In this document: in pieces, positions 1 through 7,472 of the stretch | How the letters are laid out: each line of letters begins with the position of its first letter | Position numbering within the stretch: the stretch's first letter is position 1 | Source: DASQGA01 sp963762085 | GTDB taxonomy: Bacteria; Actinomycetota; Thermoleophilia; Gaiellales; Gaiellaceae | Direction of reading: 5' to 3' | Length of the DNA: 64,000 bases | Assembly: GCA_963762085.1 (NCBI GenBank) | Contig: CAVXJD010000005.1 | Span: 124,001 to 188,000 of the forward strand | Notes under the pieces: generated by a model | Seen by the model: the letters and a program-made list of their open reading frames with translations, nothing else | Databases searched by the model: none | What the model was told of the DNA's origin: nothing | Position numbers and translations under genes: made by a program

Positions 1-933
1 CGGGTCGAGGATGTCGGGGCGGTTGGTGGCGGCGATCAGAATGATGTTGTCCTTCATCTCGAAGCCGTCCATCTCGACCAGAAGCTGGTTGAGCGTCTGC
101 TCGCGCTCGTCGTGGCCGCCGCCCAAGCCGGCTCCACGATGGCGACCGACCGCGTCGATCTCGTCCATGAAGATGATGCAGGGGCTCGCCTGCTTGGCTT
201 GCTCGAAGAGGTCACGGACGCGCGAAGCACCGACGCCGACGAACATCTCGACGAAGTCGGAGCCCGAGATCGAGAAGAACGGGACACCGGCCTCGCCGGC
301 GACCGAGCGCGCCAGAAGCGTCTTCCCCGTTCCCGGAGGCCCGTAGAGGAGAACACCCTTGGGGATTCGCGCGCCGAGCGCCTGGAACTTCTTCGGGTTC
401 TCGAGGAACTCCTTGATCTCCTGGAGCTCCTCAACTGCCTCATCGACGCCGGCGACGTCCTTGAATGTGATCTTCGGGGAGTCCGGAGCCATCCGCTTGG
501 CGCGGCTCTTGCCGAAGCTCATGACCTTCGAGCCGCCTCCCTGGACCTGGTTCATGAGGAAGATCCAGAATCCGAAGAAGAGAACGAACGGGATCAGATA
601 GGTCAGGATCGAGAGCCAAGCCGAGCTTCCGGTGCCCTTCGAATCGAACGAGACCTCGTTGTCCAGGAGCTTCTGTTCGAAGGCCTCCTGGGACTGGTCG
701 CTCGGGTAGTTGGACTTGACCTTCGTGCCACCCTGCAGGGTGGCCTCGATCGAGCGGCCCTTCGGCACGAAGAGGACACGCTGCACCTCTCCGGTCTCGA
801 CCTTCTGGATCAGGTCGCTGTACCCGATCTTCGTCGACTCGCCGCGACTCGGCAGCAGCGTCTTCGAGGCCAGAAAGACCAGCAGGACGATGACGATGAG
901 GGGGAAGAGTGCGCTGCGGAAGAAACGGTTCAA
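1..933 (-). CDS. ftsH: ATP-dependent zinc metalloprotease FtsH (N-terminal 311 residues, cut by the window edge)
   Basis: Membrane-anchored AAA+ protease that degrades misfolded membrane and regulatory proteins. The visible part has a short N-terminus, a first membrane segment (about residues 8-24), an extracytoplasmic stretch, a second membrane segment (about 107-128) and the AAA domain. That domain has Walker A GPPGTGKT (198-205), Walker B IIFMDEID (253-260) and the start of the second region of homology. The HEXXH protease domain lies beyond position 1. The start is a TTG at 933, chosen because AAGGACA lies just upstream and an in-frame stop lies a few codons before it. It is last in a tilS-hpt-ftsH operon, a conserved bacterial order. 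Confidence 0.97.
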   Translation of the reverse strand, partial: MNRFFRSALFPLIVIVLLVFLASKTLLPSRGESTKIGYSDLIQKVETGEVQRVLFVPKGRSIEATLQGGTKVKSNYPSDQSQEAFEQKLLDNEVSFDSKGTGSSAWLSILTYLIPFVLFFGFWIFLMNQVQGGGSKVMSFGKSRAKRMAPDSPKITFKDVAGVDEAVEELQEIKEFLENPKKFQALGARIPKGVLLYGPPGTGKTLLARSVAGEAGVPFFSISGSDFVEMFVGVGASRVRDLFEQAKQASPCIIFMDEIDAVGRHRGAGLGGGHDEREQTLNQLLVEMDGFEMKDNIILIAATNRPDILDP

Positions 934-969
934 GACTGTCCTTGGATCACGTCAAAGGGTAGCAGTGTG

Positions 970-1575
970 CTATTCGACCACCGGGCTGCGGTGGATGTCC
1001 TGTTCGTTCTCCCCGTCGGCGATGAGATCCTCCCGCAAGACACCGATGTAGGGGAGATTTCGATAGCGCTCCGCGAAGTCCAGGCCATAGCCGATCACGA
1101 AGCGGTTCGGGATCTCGAAGCCCACATACCGGCACTCGACGTCGTTTTCCCGACGATCCGGCTTCGTGAGGAGCGCGCAGATCTCGAGCGACGCGGGCTG
1201 GCGAGCCTCGAGGTTGCGCAGCAGATAGGAGAGGGTTAGGCCGGAGTCGACGATGTCTTCGACGATCACGACGTTTCGGTTCTCGATCGGCATGTCCAGA
1301 TCCTTCAAGATCCGGACGACTCCCGAGGAATCGACACCCGCCCCGTAGCTCGAGATCGCCATGAAGTCGACCTCGCACGGGAGGTCGATCTGACGCATGA
1401 GGTCGGCCATGAAGAAGATGGCGCCCTTCAGGACCCCGATCAGGAGGAGGTCACGGTCGCGATAGTCCGCCGAGATCTCGGCCCCGAGCTCGGCGACCCG
1501 CGCCTGGAGCGCGGCCTCGTCGACGAGGATCTCCTCGACCCCGCTCGTCAGCTCGGTGACGTGGCTCTGGCTCAG
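970..1575 (-). CDS. hpt: Hypoxanthine phosphoribosyltransferase, probable CTG start
   Basis: Purine salvage enzyme that converts hypoxanthine or guanine plus PRPP to IMP or GMP. The PRPP-binding signature VIVEDIVDSGLTL is clear, and the N-terminal region (EILVDEAALQARVAELG) aligns with the family. The first in-frame ATG (1410) would remove about 50 conserved residues. Between the upstream tilS stop and that ATG there is no in-frame ATG, GTG or TTG. The best candidate is the CTG at 1575, which overlaps the tilS TGA as CTGA and follows GAGGAG. That gives 201 residues, close to the family length. The enzyme call is firm; the start codon is uncertain. The gene lies between tilS and ftsH, as in many bacteria. 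Confidence 0.88.
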   Translation of the reverse strand: MSQSHVTELTSGVEEILVDEAALQARVAELGAEISADYRDRDLLLIGVLKGAIFFMADLMRQIDLPCEVDFMAISSYGAGVDSSGVVRILKDLDMPIENRNVVIVEDIVDSGLTLSYLLRNLEARQPASLEICALLTKPDRRENDVECRYVGFEIPNRFVIGYGLDFAERYRNLPYIGVLREDLIADGENEQDIHRSPVVE

Positions 1576-2573
1576 CTCTCGCTCCTCGTGGCGCTGACCG
1601 TGCCCTCCCAGCCCGGGGCGCTCGCGATACCCGGCACCGCGACGACCTCGTCCCCTTTGACCACGAGCGGCCAGGCCTCGCGCTCCGACCGGGGCACTTT
1701 CGCGTCCACGAACAGATCCTGCACCTTCTTGGAGCGGCGTGCTAGCCGGTCCCCTGCCCGCCAGCCTCGGACCTGGAGGCCGGAGACCGACGCCTCGATC
1801 GTCCAGCCGCCCCAGCGCACGGGGCCCTCGAGTGCCACCGGACCCCGCTCGAGCCAGATCGAGTCGTATTCCCGAACCGCGATCCGGCCTTCCCCCAGGT
1901 CGACTCGCCGCGAGCCTCCAGGCGTCCCGAGCAGGTCGGCGAGGGCACGCTCCACCGGGAGCGGCAGCGATCGGTGCTCCTCGAGCGCGGCCAGGAGATT
2001 TCGCTCGGCGGCCGGGTGCAGACGCCTGAGCGCCGGGAGGATCTCGCCACGGATGAGCCCTCGCTTCGTGCCCGGATTGGAGCTGTCGACGCGGAACTCG
2101 AGGCCCTCAGCCCGGCAATAGGCTTCCGTCTCCTCACGCCAGAGAGTCAAGAGCGGTCTCACGACTCCATCCTCGCGGCGGACACGGATTCCCGTCGTCG
2201 TCCCACTCGACGCAAGCCGGAAGAGAACCGTCTCGACCTGATCCGAGGCAGTGTGCCCGGTGGCCCTGAGGCGGTCAGGAGCGAACGAGTAGCGAAGCTC
2301 GCGAAGCTCATCCTCCGTCCGTCCGGGCGCGTCGACCACCTCCGCCCCGAGCCGCTCACGGCAGAAGCACGCATCCTCTTCGGACTCGGCGCCACGTAGC
2401 CCGTGGTTCATGTGCAGGCTCTCCACCGCGTATCCGAGCGCCTGGAGTGCGTGCCAGAGGCAGGTGGAGTCAGGACCGCCCGAGACGAGGCAGAGGATGT
2501 CGCCGCCGCGCGGGATCAGCTCATGCCGGCGAACGTGCTCCTCGATGCGAGCGCGGAGCAACCCCGTATCCAC
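1572..2573 (-). CDS. tilS: tRNA(Ile)-lysidine synthase TilS
   Basis: ATP-dependent enzyme that converts C34 of tRNA-Ile(CAU) to lysidine so that it reads AUA. The PP-loop SGGPDST is at residues 31-37, followed by the HMNHGLRG-type motif typical of TilS. At 333 residues it is in the normal range. The GTG at 2573 was chosen because the product then begins just before the conserved N-terminal helix and the upstream lipoprotein gene ends 19 bases earlier; the frame is open further upstream but the extra sequence lies inside that gene. The stop overlaps the start of hpt, which suggests coupled translation. Confidence 0.93.
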   Translation of the reverse strand: MDTGLLRARIEEHVRRHELIPRGGDILCLVSGGPDSTCLWHALQALGYAVESLHMNHGLRGAESEEDACFCRERLGAEVVDAPGRTEDELRELRYSFAPDRLRATGHTASDQVETVLFRLASSGTTTGIRVRREDGVVRPLLTLWREETEAYCRAEGLEFRVDSSNPGTKRGLIRGEILPALRRLHPAAERNLLAALEEHRSLPLPVERALADLLGTPGGSRRVDLGEGRIAVREYDSIWLERGPVALEGPVRWGGWTIEASVSGLQVRGWRAGDRLARRSKKVQDLFVDAKVPRSEREAWPLVVKGDEVVAVPGIASAPGWEGTVSATRSES

Positions 2574-2592
2574 GCGCCCATTGTAGGGCCGC

Positions 2593-3060
2593 TCAGAGGA
2601 GCGGCGCGACGTCGCAGCCGCGCTTTGCGAGCTCCGGCTGGGCCTCAACCAGGATCTCGCGGGCGAAGTTGGCGAGGCCGTAGGCGCGGAACATCCGCTT
2701 GCCGGCATCGGGCTTACCGCTGGCGAGGTGTGCGACCGCGTCCCCGTACTCGAGGAACATCGCATCGATGAGGACCTGGGCACGTTGAAGCGAGGGGTCC
2801 TTTGGTTCAGTGAAACCCACGCGCTTGGCCGCGTTCCGGGCCTGCGCGACCATCTCGGCCGGCTCGATCGCACCGTCCTGGTAGCCGGAGGCCCAGATCC
2901 CGAGGGCAGTCATGTTCAGGCCTGCGGTCTGGATGAAGCGCTTGTCCAGAGCTCCACACGAATGTCCCGCCGACGCCTGTGAGCCGGTGCAGGCACCGGC
3001 CGTCAGGGCAAAGGCAGCCACTGCCGCAGAGAGGCTAAGCCGACGCACTCCCTCCATCAT
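2593..3060 (-). CDS. Putative lipoprotein of unknown function
   Basis: A 155-residue protein with a basic start, a hydrophobic core (about residues 8-22) and a lipobox-like TAGAC ending at Cys24, so it is probably lipid-anchored outside the membrane. The mature part is helical and contains Cys35 and a Cys near the C-terminus. No enzyme motif was recognised. It is the first gene of the apparent operon with tilS, hpt and ftsH (19 bases before tilS). That may only reflect shared transcription; no functional link is visible. Confidence 0.75.
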   Translation of the reverse strand: MMEGVRRLSLSAAVAAFALTAGACTGSQASAGHSCGALDKRFIQTAGLNMTALGIWASGYQDGAIEPAEMVAQARNAAKRVGFTEPKDPSLQRAQVLIDAMFLEYGDAVAHLASGKPDAGKRMFRAYGLANFAREILVEAQPELAKRGCDVAPLL

Positions 3061-3126
3061 CGGGTCGAGACGGCGACAGGGCTATGACCCGCACGGGTGA
3101 CCCTCGATCGAGGCGGAGCACACTCT

Positions 3127-3912
3127 CTAGGGGAAGATGAGCGAGCGGTACACGATCGTCCGCCGCATCCCGACCGAGTCGTAGAGGGCGATGGCGGGGG
3201 TGTTCTCGGGCCGCACGAACAGGCAGATGGCGGGCGTCCGCTCCAGGAGGAGCCGGCAGAGATCCTGTAGGCCCCGCTTGGCGTTCCCGAGACCTCGGTG
3301 CTGCGGATCGACCCAGACCTGCTGGAGCTGCACGGCCCTGTCCGTCCACGCCGACGCCTCGGCCTTGAAGAGGACGCCGTCACCTTCCCGCCAGACCCAG
3401 CTGCGCCCCTGCTCGATCTGCACCCGCGTGCGCCACTCGAAAAGAGCAGGGTCGCGCGCATATGCGTCGACACCCACCTCCTCGAGGTATGCCGACGCTG
3501 ACGCACGGACGAGCAGGTCGAGATCGGCCAGACCGGCCGGCCGCAACCCACTTTCTCCGGGCTGAGGCGGTTCCTCGAGGACGTAGACGGGTTGGCCCGG
3601 ACGGTCGTCGAGCGGCTCGGGCATCCGGTCGCGAAGGACGGTCCACAGGGCCGTGACGGCTGCCTCCTCCCCGACCATCATCCGCGGGTCTCCGCGTGAT
3701 GCGAGGTCGGCGAAAGCAGCAGTCTCCGGGCCGGAGGGGACGAGGTTCGCGCCGATGTGGCAGAGGCTCGTCAGCCTGTCGCCCTCCCGGATTCCGACGA
3801 AGCGCCCGAGACCGCGGCGCGCTACGTCCTCGAGGAAAACGCGCTCGATCGGATCCTCCGCGCAGAAGGCGAGGACGTCCTCGATGTCGGGCCTCTTCAC
3901 CAGCCGTCCCAT
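3127..3912 (-). CDS. GNAT family N-acetyltransferase with DUF4081-like N-terminal domain
   Basis: A 261-residue protein. The C-terminal half is a GNAT fold: VWVDPQHRGLGNAKRGL is the acetyl-CoA pyrophosphate-binding segment (V/I-x-x-x-x-R-G-x-G type), and the end ENTPAIALYDSVGMRR is the usual GNAT motif B. The N-terminal half resembles the domain paired with GNAT in an actinobacterial family of two-domain acetyltransferases. The substrate is unknown. The gene is divergent from the purine nucleoside phosphorylase across 25 bases, where a -10-like TACTAT lies 9 bases before its ATG. The family call is confident; the N-terminal assignment is from memory. Confidence 0.85.
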   Translation of the reverse strand: MGRLVKRPDIEDVLAFCAEDPIERVFLEDVARRGLGRFVGIREGDRLTSLCHIGANLVPSGPETAAFADLASRGDPRMMVGEEAAVTALWTVLRDRMPEPLDDRPGQPVYVLEEPPQPGESGLRPAGLADLDLLVRASASAYLEEVGVDAYARDPALFEWRTRVQIEQGRSWVWREGDGVLFKAEASAWTDRAVQLQQVWVDPQHRGLGNAKRGLQDLCRLLLERTPAICLFVRPENTPAIALYDSVGMRRTIVYRSLIFP

Positions 3913-3921
3913 GGCGGGACG

Positions 3922-3931
3922 ATAGTAGGGT
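3922..3931. promoter_or_regulatory. Overlapping divergent -10 boxes, GNAT gene and nucleoside phosphorylase
   Basis: The sequence ATAGTAGGGT holds a plus-strand TAGGGT six bases before the GTG start at 3938 and a minus-strand TACTAT nine bases before the ATG at 3912. The whole gap is 25 bases, so neither gene has room for a normal ribosome-binding leader. Leaderless divergent transcription is inferred. Confidence 0.5.
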
Positions 3932-3937
3932 GCGCGC

Positions 3938-4654
3938 GTGCCGATCCACGTGCGAGCCGAGCCGGGTGACTACGCGGAGGCGTGCCTCCTCCCCGGCGAT
4001 CCCTTGCGGGCGAAGCACATCGCCGAGAACTTCCTCGAGGATGTGGTGCAGCGAAACGCGGAGCGCGGGATGCTCGGCTTCTCGGGCACCTTCCGCGGAC
4101 GCCCCGTTTCCGTGCAGTCGACCGGGATGGGGTGCCCTTCGGCCGCGATCGTGGTCGAGGAGCTGATCCAGCTCGGCGTCAAGCGGCTGCTTCGCGTCGG
4201 GACGTGCGGCGGTTTGCAGCCGGACCTCCAGCTCGGCGACCTGATCGTGGCGCTCTCGGCCGTCCCGGCCGACGGTACCGCGCGGCACTACACGGGCGGC
4301 GAGCCCCATGCGCCGACCGCCGACTGGGAGCTCATCCACGGAGCCGTGCATGCAGCGAAGGAGCTCGACCGCCGTGTGCGGATAGGGCCGATCGTGTCGA
4401 GCGACGTCTTCTACGATCCCGACAAAGGCCGCGCCCAGCGCTGGTCCGATCGCGGCATCCTCGCCGTCGAGATGGAGGCCGCCGTCCTCTTCACCGTCGC
4501 AGCGCTCCGCAAAGTTCAGGCGGGCTGCCTGTTGACCGTCAGCGACGTGGTCGTCGAGGGCGAGTTCCAGCGGATCAGCGATGAGGATCTGCGGGCGGCC
4601 GTCGACCAGATGACGGAGCTCGCGCTCGCGACAGTGACTGCGGACTCGCATTGA
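3938..4654 (+). CDS. Purine nucleoside phosphorylase, DeoD/Udp family
   Basis: A 238-residue cytosolic enzyme that splits nucleosides with phosphate into base and (deoxy)ribose-1-phosphate. Visible family signatures are LLPGDPLRAKHIAENF near the N-terminus, the STGMGCPSA phosphate-binding loop, RVGTCGG, and VEMEAAVLF, whose Met-Glu contacts the ribose. The GTG at 3938 sits six bases after a -10-like TAGGGT. The stop overlaps the TTG of the following lipid kinase (TTGA), so the two genes are probably translated together. Family assignment is firm; base specificity (purine rather than uridine) is inferred from overall similarity to DeoD. Confidence 0.92.
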   Translation: MPIHVRAEPGDYAEACLLPGDPLRAKHIAENFLEDVVQRNAERGMLGFSGTFRGRPVSVQSTGMGCPSAAIVVEELIQLGVKRLLRVGTCGGLQPDLQLGDLIVALSAVPADGTARHYTGGEPHAPTADWELIHGAVHAAKELDRRVRIGPIVSSDVFYDPDKGRAQRWSDRGILAVEMEAAVLFTVAALRKVQAGCLLTVSDVVVEGEFQRISDEDLRAAVDQMTELALATVTADSH

Positions 4655-5583
4655 GCATCCCGGCCCCTGGGCCGGTCGTCTTCCTCGTCAACCCGGCTTC
4701 CGCAAACGGCTCCACCGGCCGGCGCTGGCCGCAAATCGCCGAGCGCGCGGCAGCCGCCGGGCTCGTGGGCGAGGCGCTCGTGAGCGAACGTCCCGGCCAT
4801 CTGGTCGAGCTCGCGGAGCGCGCGGCCGCGAGTGGGGCCGGGATCCTGATCGCAGTCGGGGGCGACGGCACTGTGCACGAGGTCGTGAACGGCCTGATCC
4901 ACTCCGGCCGCTCGGCGGAGGTTGACCTGGCGGTGCTTTCCCGCGGGACGGGCAGGGATTTCGTGCGCAGCCTGCGGATTCCCGGAGACCTCGGCGAGGC
5001 GATCGAGACGGCGCGCGCGGGCAAGTCGCGAGTGGTGGACGTCGGCCGCGCACGCTTCACGGACCTCGACGGCTCGCCTGCGGAGGCGTACTTCGCCAAC
5101 TTCGCCGGCGCCGGGATCAGCGGCTCGATCGCACGGCGCGCCAACGCCTCCTCGAAGGCTCTAGGCGGGAAGGCGTCGTTCATGTGGTCGACCGTGGCTG
5201 TCTTCATGCGCTGGAAGAGCGCCGACGTGACCGTCGACGTCGACGGTTCGCCCCGCTCCGGCCGCATGTTCGAGGTACTCGCGATGAACGGGGACTACAC
5301 AGCCGGAGGCATGTGGATGGCGCCCGAGGCGAAGGCGGACGACGGGCTTTTCGACGTCGTCCTGATCGGCGACGTCACGAAGCTCGACTTCATCCTCACG
5401 TTTCCGAAGCTCTACCGTGGCCGCCACGTCGGCCATCCGAAGATCGAGCACCTCCGGGGGCGGGTCGTCACGGTCGATTCGGCGACGCCGCTCCCCATCG
5501 CGCTCGACGGCGAGCAGCCCGGGACGACGCCGGCGACCTTCGAGATCGTGCCGCGCGCCCTCCGGCTTCGCGTGCCCGCCTAG
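4651..5583 (+). CDS. Diacylglycerol kinase-like lipid kinase (YegS/DagK family)
   Basis: A 310-residue protein with the DAGK catalytic signatures: NPASANG (14-20) in the nucleotide-binding region, GGDGT (70-74) with the following NGL, and a GTGRDF motif (SRGTGRDF). The C-terminal beta-sandwich includes AMNGDYTAGGM and a final LDGEQPG, both typical. It probably phosphorylates diacylglycerol or a related lipid at the cytoplasmic membrane face, recycling lipids left over from envelope synthesis. It starts at TTG 4651, overlapping the stop of the nucleoside phosphorylase by four bases. Confidence 0.92.
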   Translation: MSIPAPGPVVFLVNPASANGSTGRRWPQIAERAAAAGLVGEALVSERPGHLVELAERAAASGAGILIAVGGDGTVHEVVNGLIHSGRSAEVDLAVLSRGTGRDFVRSLRIPGDLGEAIETARAGKSRVVDVGRARFTDLDGSPAEAYFANFAGAGISGSIARRANASSKALGGKASFMWSTVAVFMRWKSADVTVDVDGSPRSGRMFEVLAMNGDYTAGGMWMAPEAKADDGLFDVVLIGDVTKLDFILTFPKLYRGRHVGHPKIEHLRGRVVTVDSATPLPIALDGEQPGTTPATFEIVPRALRLRVPA

Positions 5584-5592
5584 TCCCTCGCT

Positions 5593-6036
5593 CTAGGCTG
5601 CGGTGCCGCCGCGCGCGGTGCCGCCCCCGAGCGCCCGGCCGGCCGCGGGTGAAGCCGCCTGGTCGGCCTTCTTCTTCGACGCGGCGGAGGACTTTTTCGT
5701 CCGCGTGGCGGACGACGGGGTCTTCTTGGTCTCGGCCCGCTTCGCGGTCGGCGCGATGCCGGCGCTGGTCTCGACCTTCGCAAGTCGCTTTTCGAGGCTC
5801 TCGAGCCGCTTCTGGAGGTCGCGAACCTCGTCGACGGGCGCGAGGCCGATCCCGTGGAGGGCTCCGCGCGAGGTGACGTCGAGCTTGTCTTTTGCGTTCA
5901 TGGCTCGTGAGAGAGCCTCCGTCACACGCTCGTTGCGGCCGAGCTCGTCCATGAGCTTGGTCAGTGCCTCTTCGCCTTTGCCTGCCAAGCGGCCGACTAC
6001 GCCGCTGTTCTCGTCCTTCTTGGTCTTCGTCGCCAT
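5593..6036 (-). CDS. Hypothetical coiled-coil protein with Lys/Ala-rich tail
   Basis: A 147-residue protein starting at the ATG 6036, preceded by AGGGGAGG. Residues 1-75 are a mixed-charge helical domain, then a heptad-like segment (LQKRLESLEKRLAKVE), then a low-complexity tail rich in Lys, Ala, Ser and Thr that could bind nucleic acid or polyanions. The arrangement recalls phasin or PHA-granule-associated proteins, but no diagnostic motif was seen, so no function is assigned. It is convergent with the lipid kinase and follows the DUF4349 lipoprotein gene on the same strand. Confidence 0.7.
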   Translation of the reverse strand: MATKTKKDENSGVVGRLAGKGEEALTKLMDELGRNERVTEALSRAMNAKDKLDVTSRGALHGIGLAPVDEVRDLQKRLESLEKRLAKVETSAGIAPTAKRAETKKTPSSATRTKKSSAASKKKADQAASPAAGRALGGGTARGGTAA

Positions 6037-6093
6037 GGGCGCCTCCCCTGTTCGGACGTCAACCGGACGATACCCGAGCGCCGACGGAGGCAA

Positions 6094-6987
6094 TCACGAA
6101 CTTCCGGGCGCAACGCGGCGACGGACGAAGAAGCGTGCGCCGAGCGCGGCGAGACCGAGCAGGAGGAGAATGGGTGCGACCGTCGCCACGACCACAAAGG
6201 TGCGCCCGGCGACGTCGGCGAACGCCTCCGCCCCGTCCTTCCAGGTCTCCACGATGCCGTCCTTTCCGGCCGCCGCGACCGGAAGCCGCTCGCGCAGGTT
6301 GATGGAGATCGTGGCGAAGGACGTCTGGTCTTCGAGATACCGAAGCCGCCCGCGCGTCTCCTCGAGCTGGAGCTGGGTGTCGTTCAGCTTCGACTGGACC
6401 GCCAACGCGGCCGGCACGCTCTCCGCGCGCTCAAGCAGCACCAGGAGCTGGCGTTCCACGGCCTCGAGGTGGCGCTTCCGCGATTGCAGGTCGACGAACT
6501 CGGCCGAGACCTCTTGCGCGTTCTCCTGGCGGCCGTCCAGGCGTCCGACATCTCCCAGCTCTTTCATGACCGTCTCGTAGGTCCGCTCCGGAACGCGTAG
6601 GACGAGCGAGCCGTTCATGAGACGCTTCTCCCCCTGGCTCTGGCTGGAGCTGACCACGAATCCACCGGCCGCGGCGGCAACCGTACGCGCCTCGTCGGCC
6701 GCCCCCTGGAAGTCACCCCGCCGGACCGAGATCCGGACGGAGGCCATCTTGATGATGCGAGGTCCGATCCCAGGAAGCTCCGGGGCTCCGTTGGCACTCC
6801 TGGCAGTGTCCTCTGCCGCCAGGGAGCCGCCGCCCGACTCGCCGCCCTTGGTCGCCGCGAAGTCGACCGCTGCGCCTTTTTCAACGGTGTCGCCGCCGGC
6901 TGTGCCCGACTCGTCGCCGCCGCTGCTGCAGGCCGCGAGTGCCATTGCCGTGATGGTGAGAAACAGAATCAAAAGCAGTCGTCGCAT
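6094..6987 (-). CDS. DUF4349-type lipoprotein with coiled coil and C-terminal membrane anchor
   Basis: A 297-residue envelope protein. The start is the ATG at 6987 after GAGGAGGAC; an upstream in-frame ATG lacks a ribosome-binding site. It has a signal peptide with lipobox LAAC (Cys about residue 20), a Gly/Ser-rich linker, then the domain recognisable in DUF4349 proteins (PRIIKMASVRISV ... GSLVLRVPERTYETV), a coiled coil near residues 165-225, and a hydrophobic segment with an arginine-rich end near the C-terminus. It therefore seems anchored at both ends. The role is unknown; DUF4349 proteins are generally assigned to the envelope. Confidence 0.85.
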   Translation of the reverse strand: MRRLLLILFLTITAMALAACSSGGDESGTAGGDTVEKGAAVDFAATKGGESGGGSLAAEDTARSANGAPELPGIGPRIIKMASVRISVRRGDFQGAADEARTVAAAAGGFVVSSSQSQGEKRLMNGSLVLRVPERTYETVMKELGDVGRLDGRQENAQEVSAEFVDLQSRKRHLEAVERQLLVLLERAESVPAALAVQSKLNDTQLQLEETRGRLRYLEDQTSFATISINLRERLPVAAAGKDGIVETWKDGAEAFADVAGRTFVVVATVAPILLLLGLAALGARFFVRRRVAPGSS

Positions 6988-7049
6988 GAAGTCCTCCTCG
7001 GGGTTGTGCTTGCTCCGACTCCCACCCGCCTGCCAAAGTTCCCCTGGCC

Positions 7050-7472
7050 GTGGAGGACTTCCGCTTCGCAACCGATCTTCGAGTCCGCTTCAGCGAGACG
7101 GACGCACAGGGAGTCGTGCACAACGCCGTCTACCTCGTCTGGTTCGAGATCTCCCGGATCGCGTACCTGGCCCGCTTCCGGGGCGGATACCGCGGGCTCC
7201 GGGAGGAGGACGGGGTTGACGCCACCACAGTCGAGAGCCATGTTCGCTACCTGACGCCGGCCGTCTTCGACGACGAGCTGCGCGTTCACGCGCGGGTGAG
7301 CGATCTTCGCGGCGCCCGGTTTCGCTTCGACTACGTGATCGAGCGGGCGAGCGAGCCGCCCGCGGTTCTGGCCGACGGCTGGACGACGCATGCCTGCGTG
7401 GACTCGCGCACGCTGCATCCCACCCGGATGCCTGCCTGGCTCGCGGAGGCCATCCGCGAAGCGGAGGCCTAG
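7050..7472 (+). CDS. Acyl-CoA thioesterase, 4HBT hot-dog family
   Basis: A 140-residue single hot-dog domain. The N-terminal RVRFSETDAQGVVHNAVYLVWFE is the 4-hydroxybenzoyl-CoA/YbgC thioesterase signature (broken here as RVRFSETDAQG and VVHNAVYLVWFE), with the catalytic Asp in ETDAQG. It hydrolyses acyl-CoA thioesters; the natural substrate cannot be told from sequence. It starts at GTG 7050 and is divergent from the DUF4349 gene. Its TAG stop shares a CTAG with the convergent VanW gene. Confidence 0.9.
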   Translation: MEDFRFATDLRVRFSETDAQGVVHNAVYLVWFEISRIAYLARFRGGYRGLREEDGVDATTVESHVRYLTPAVFDDELRVHARVSDLRGARFRFDYVIERASEPPAVLADGWTTHACVDSRTLHPTRMPAWLAEAIREAEA

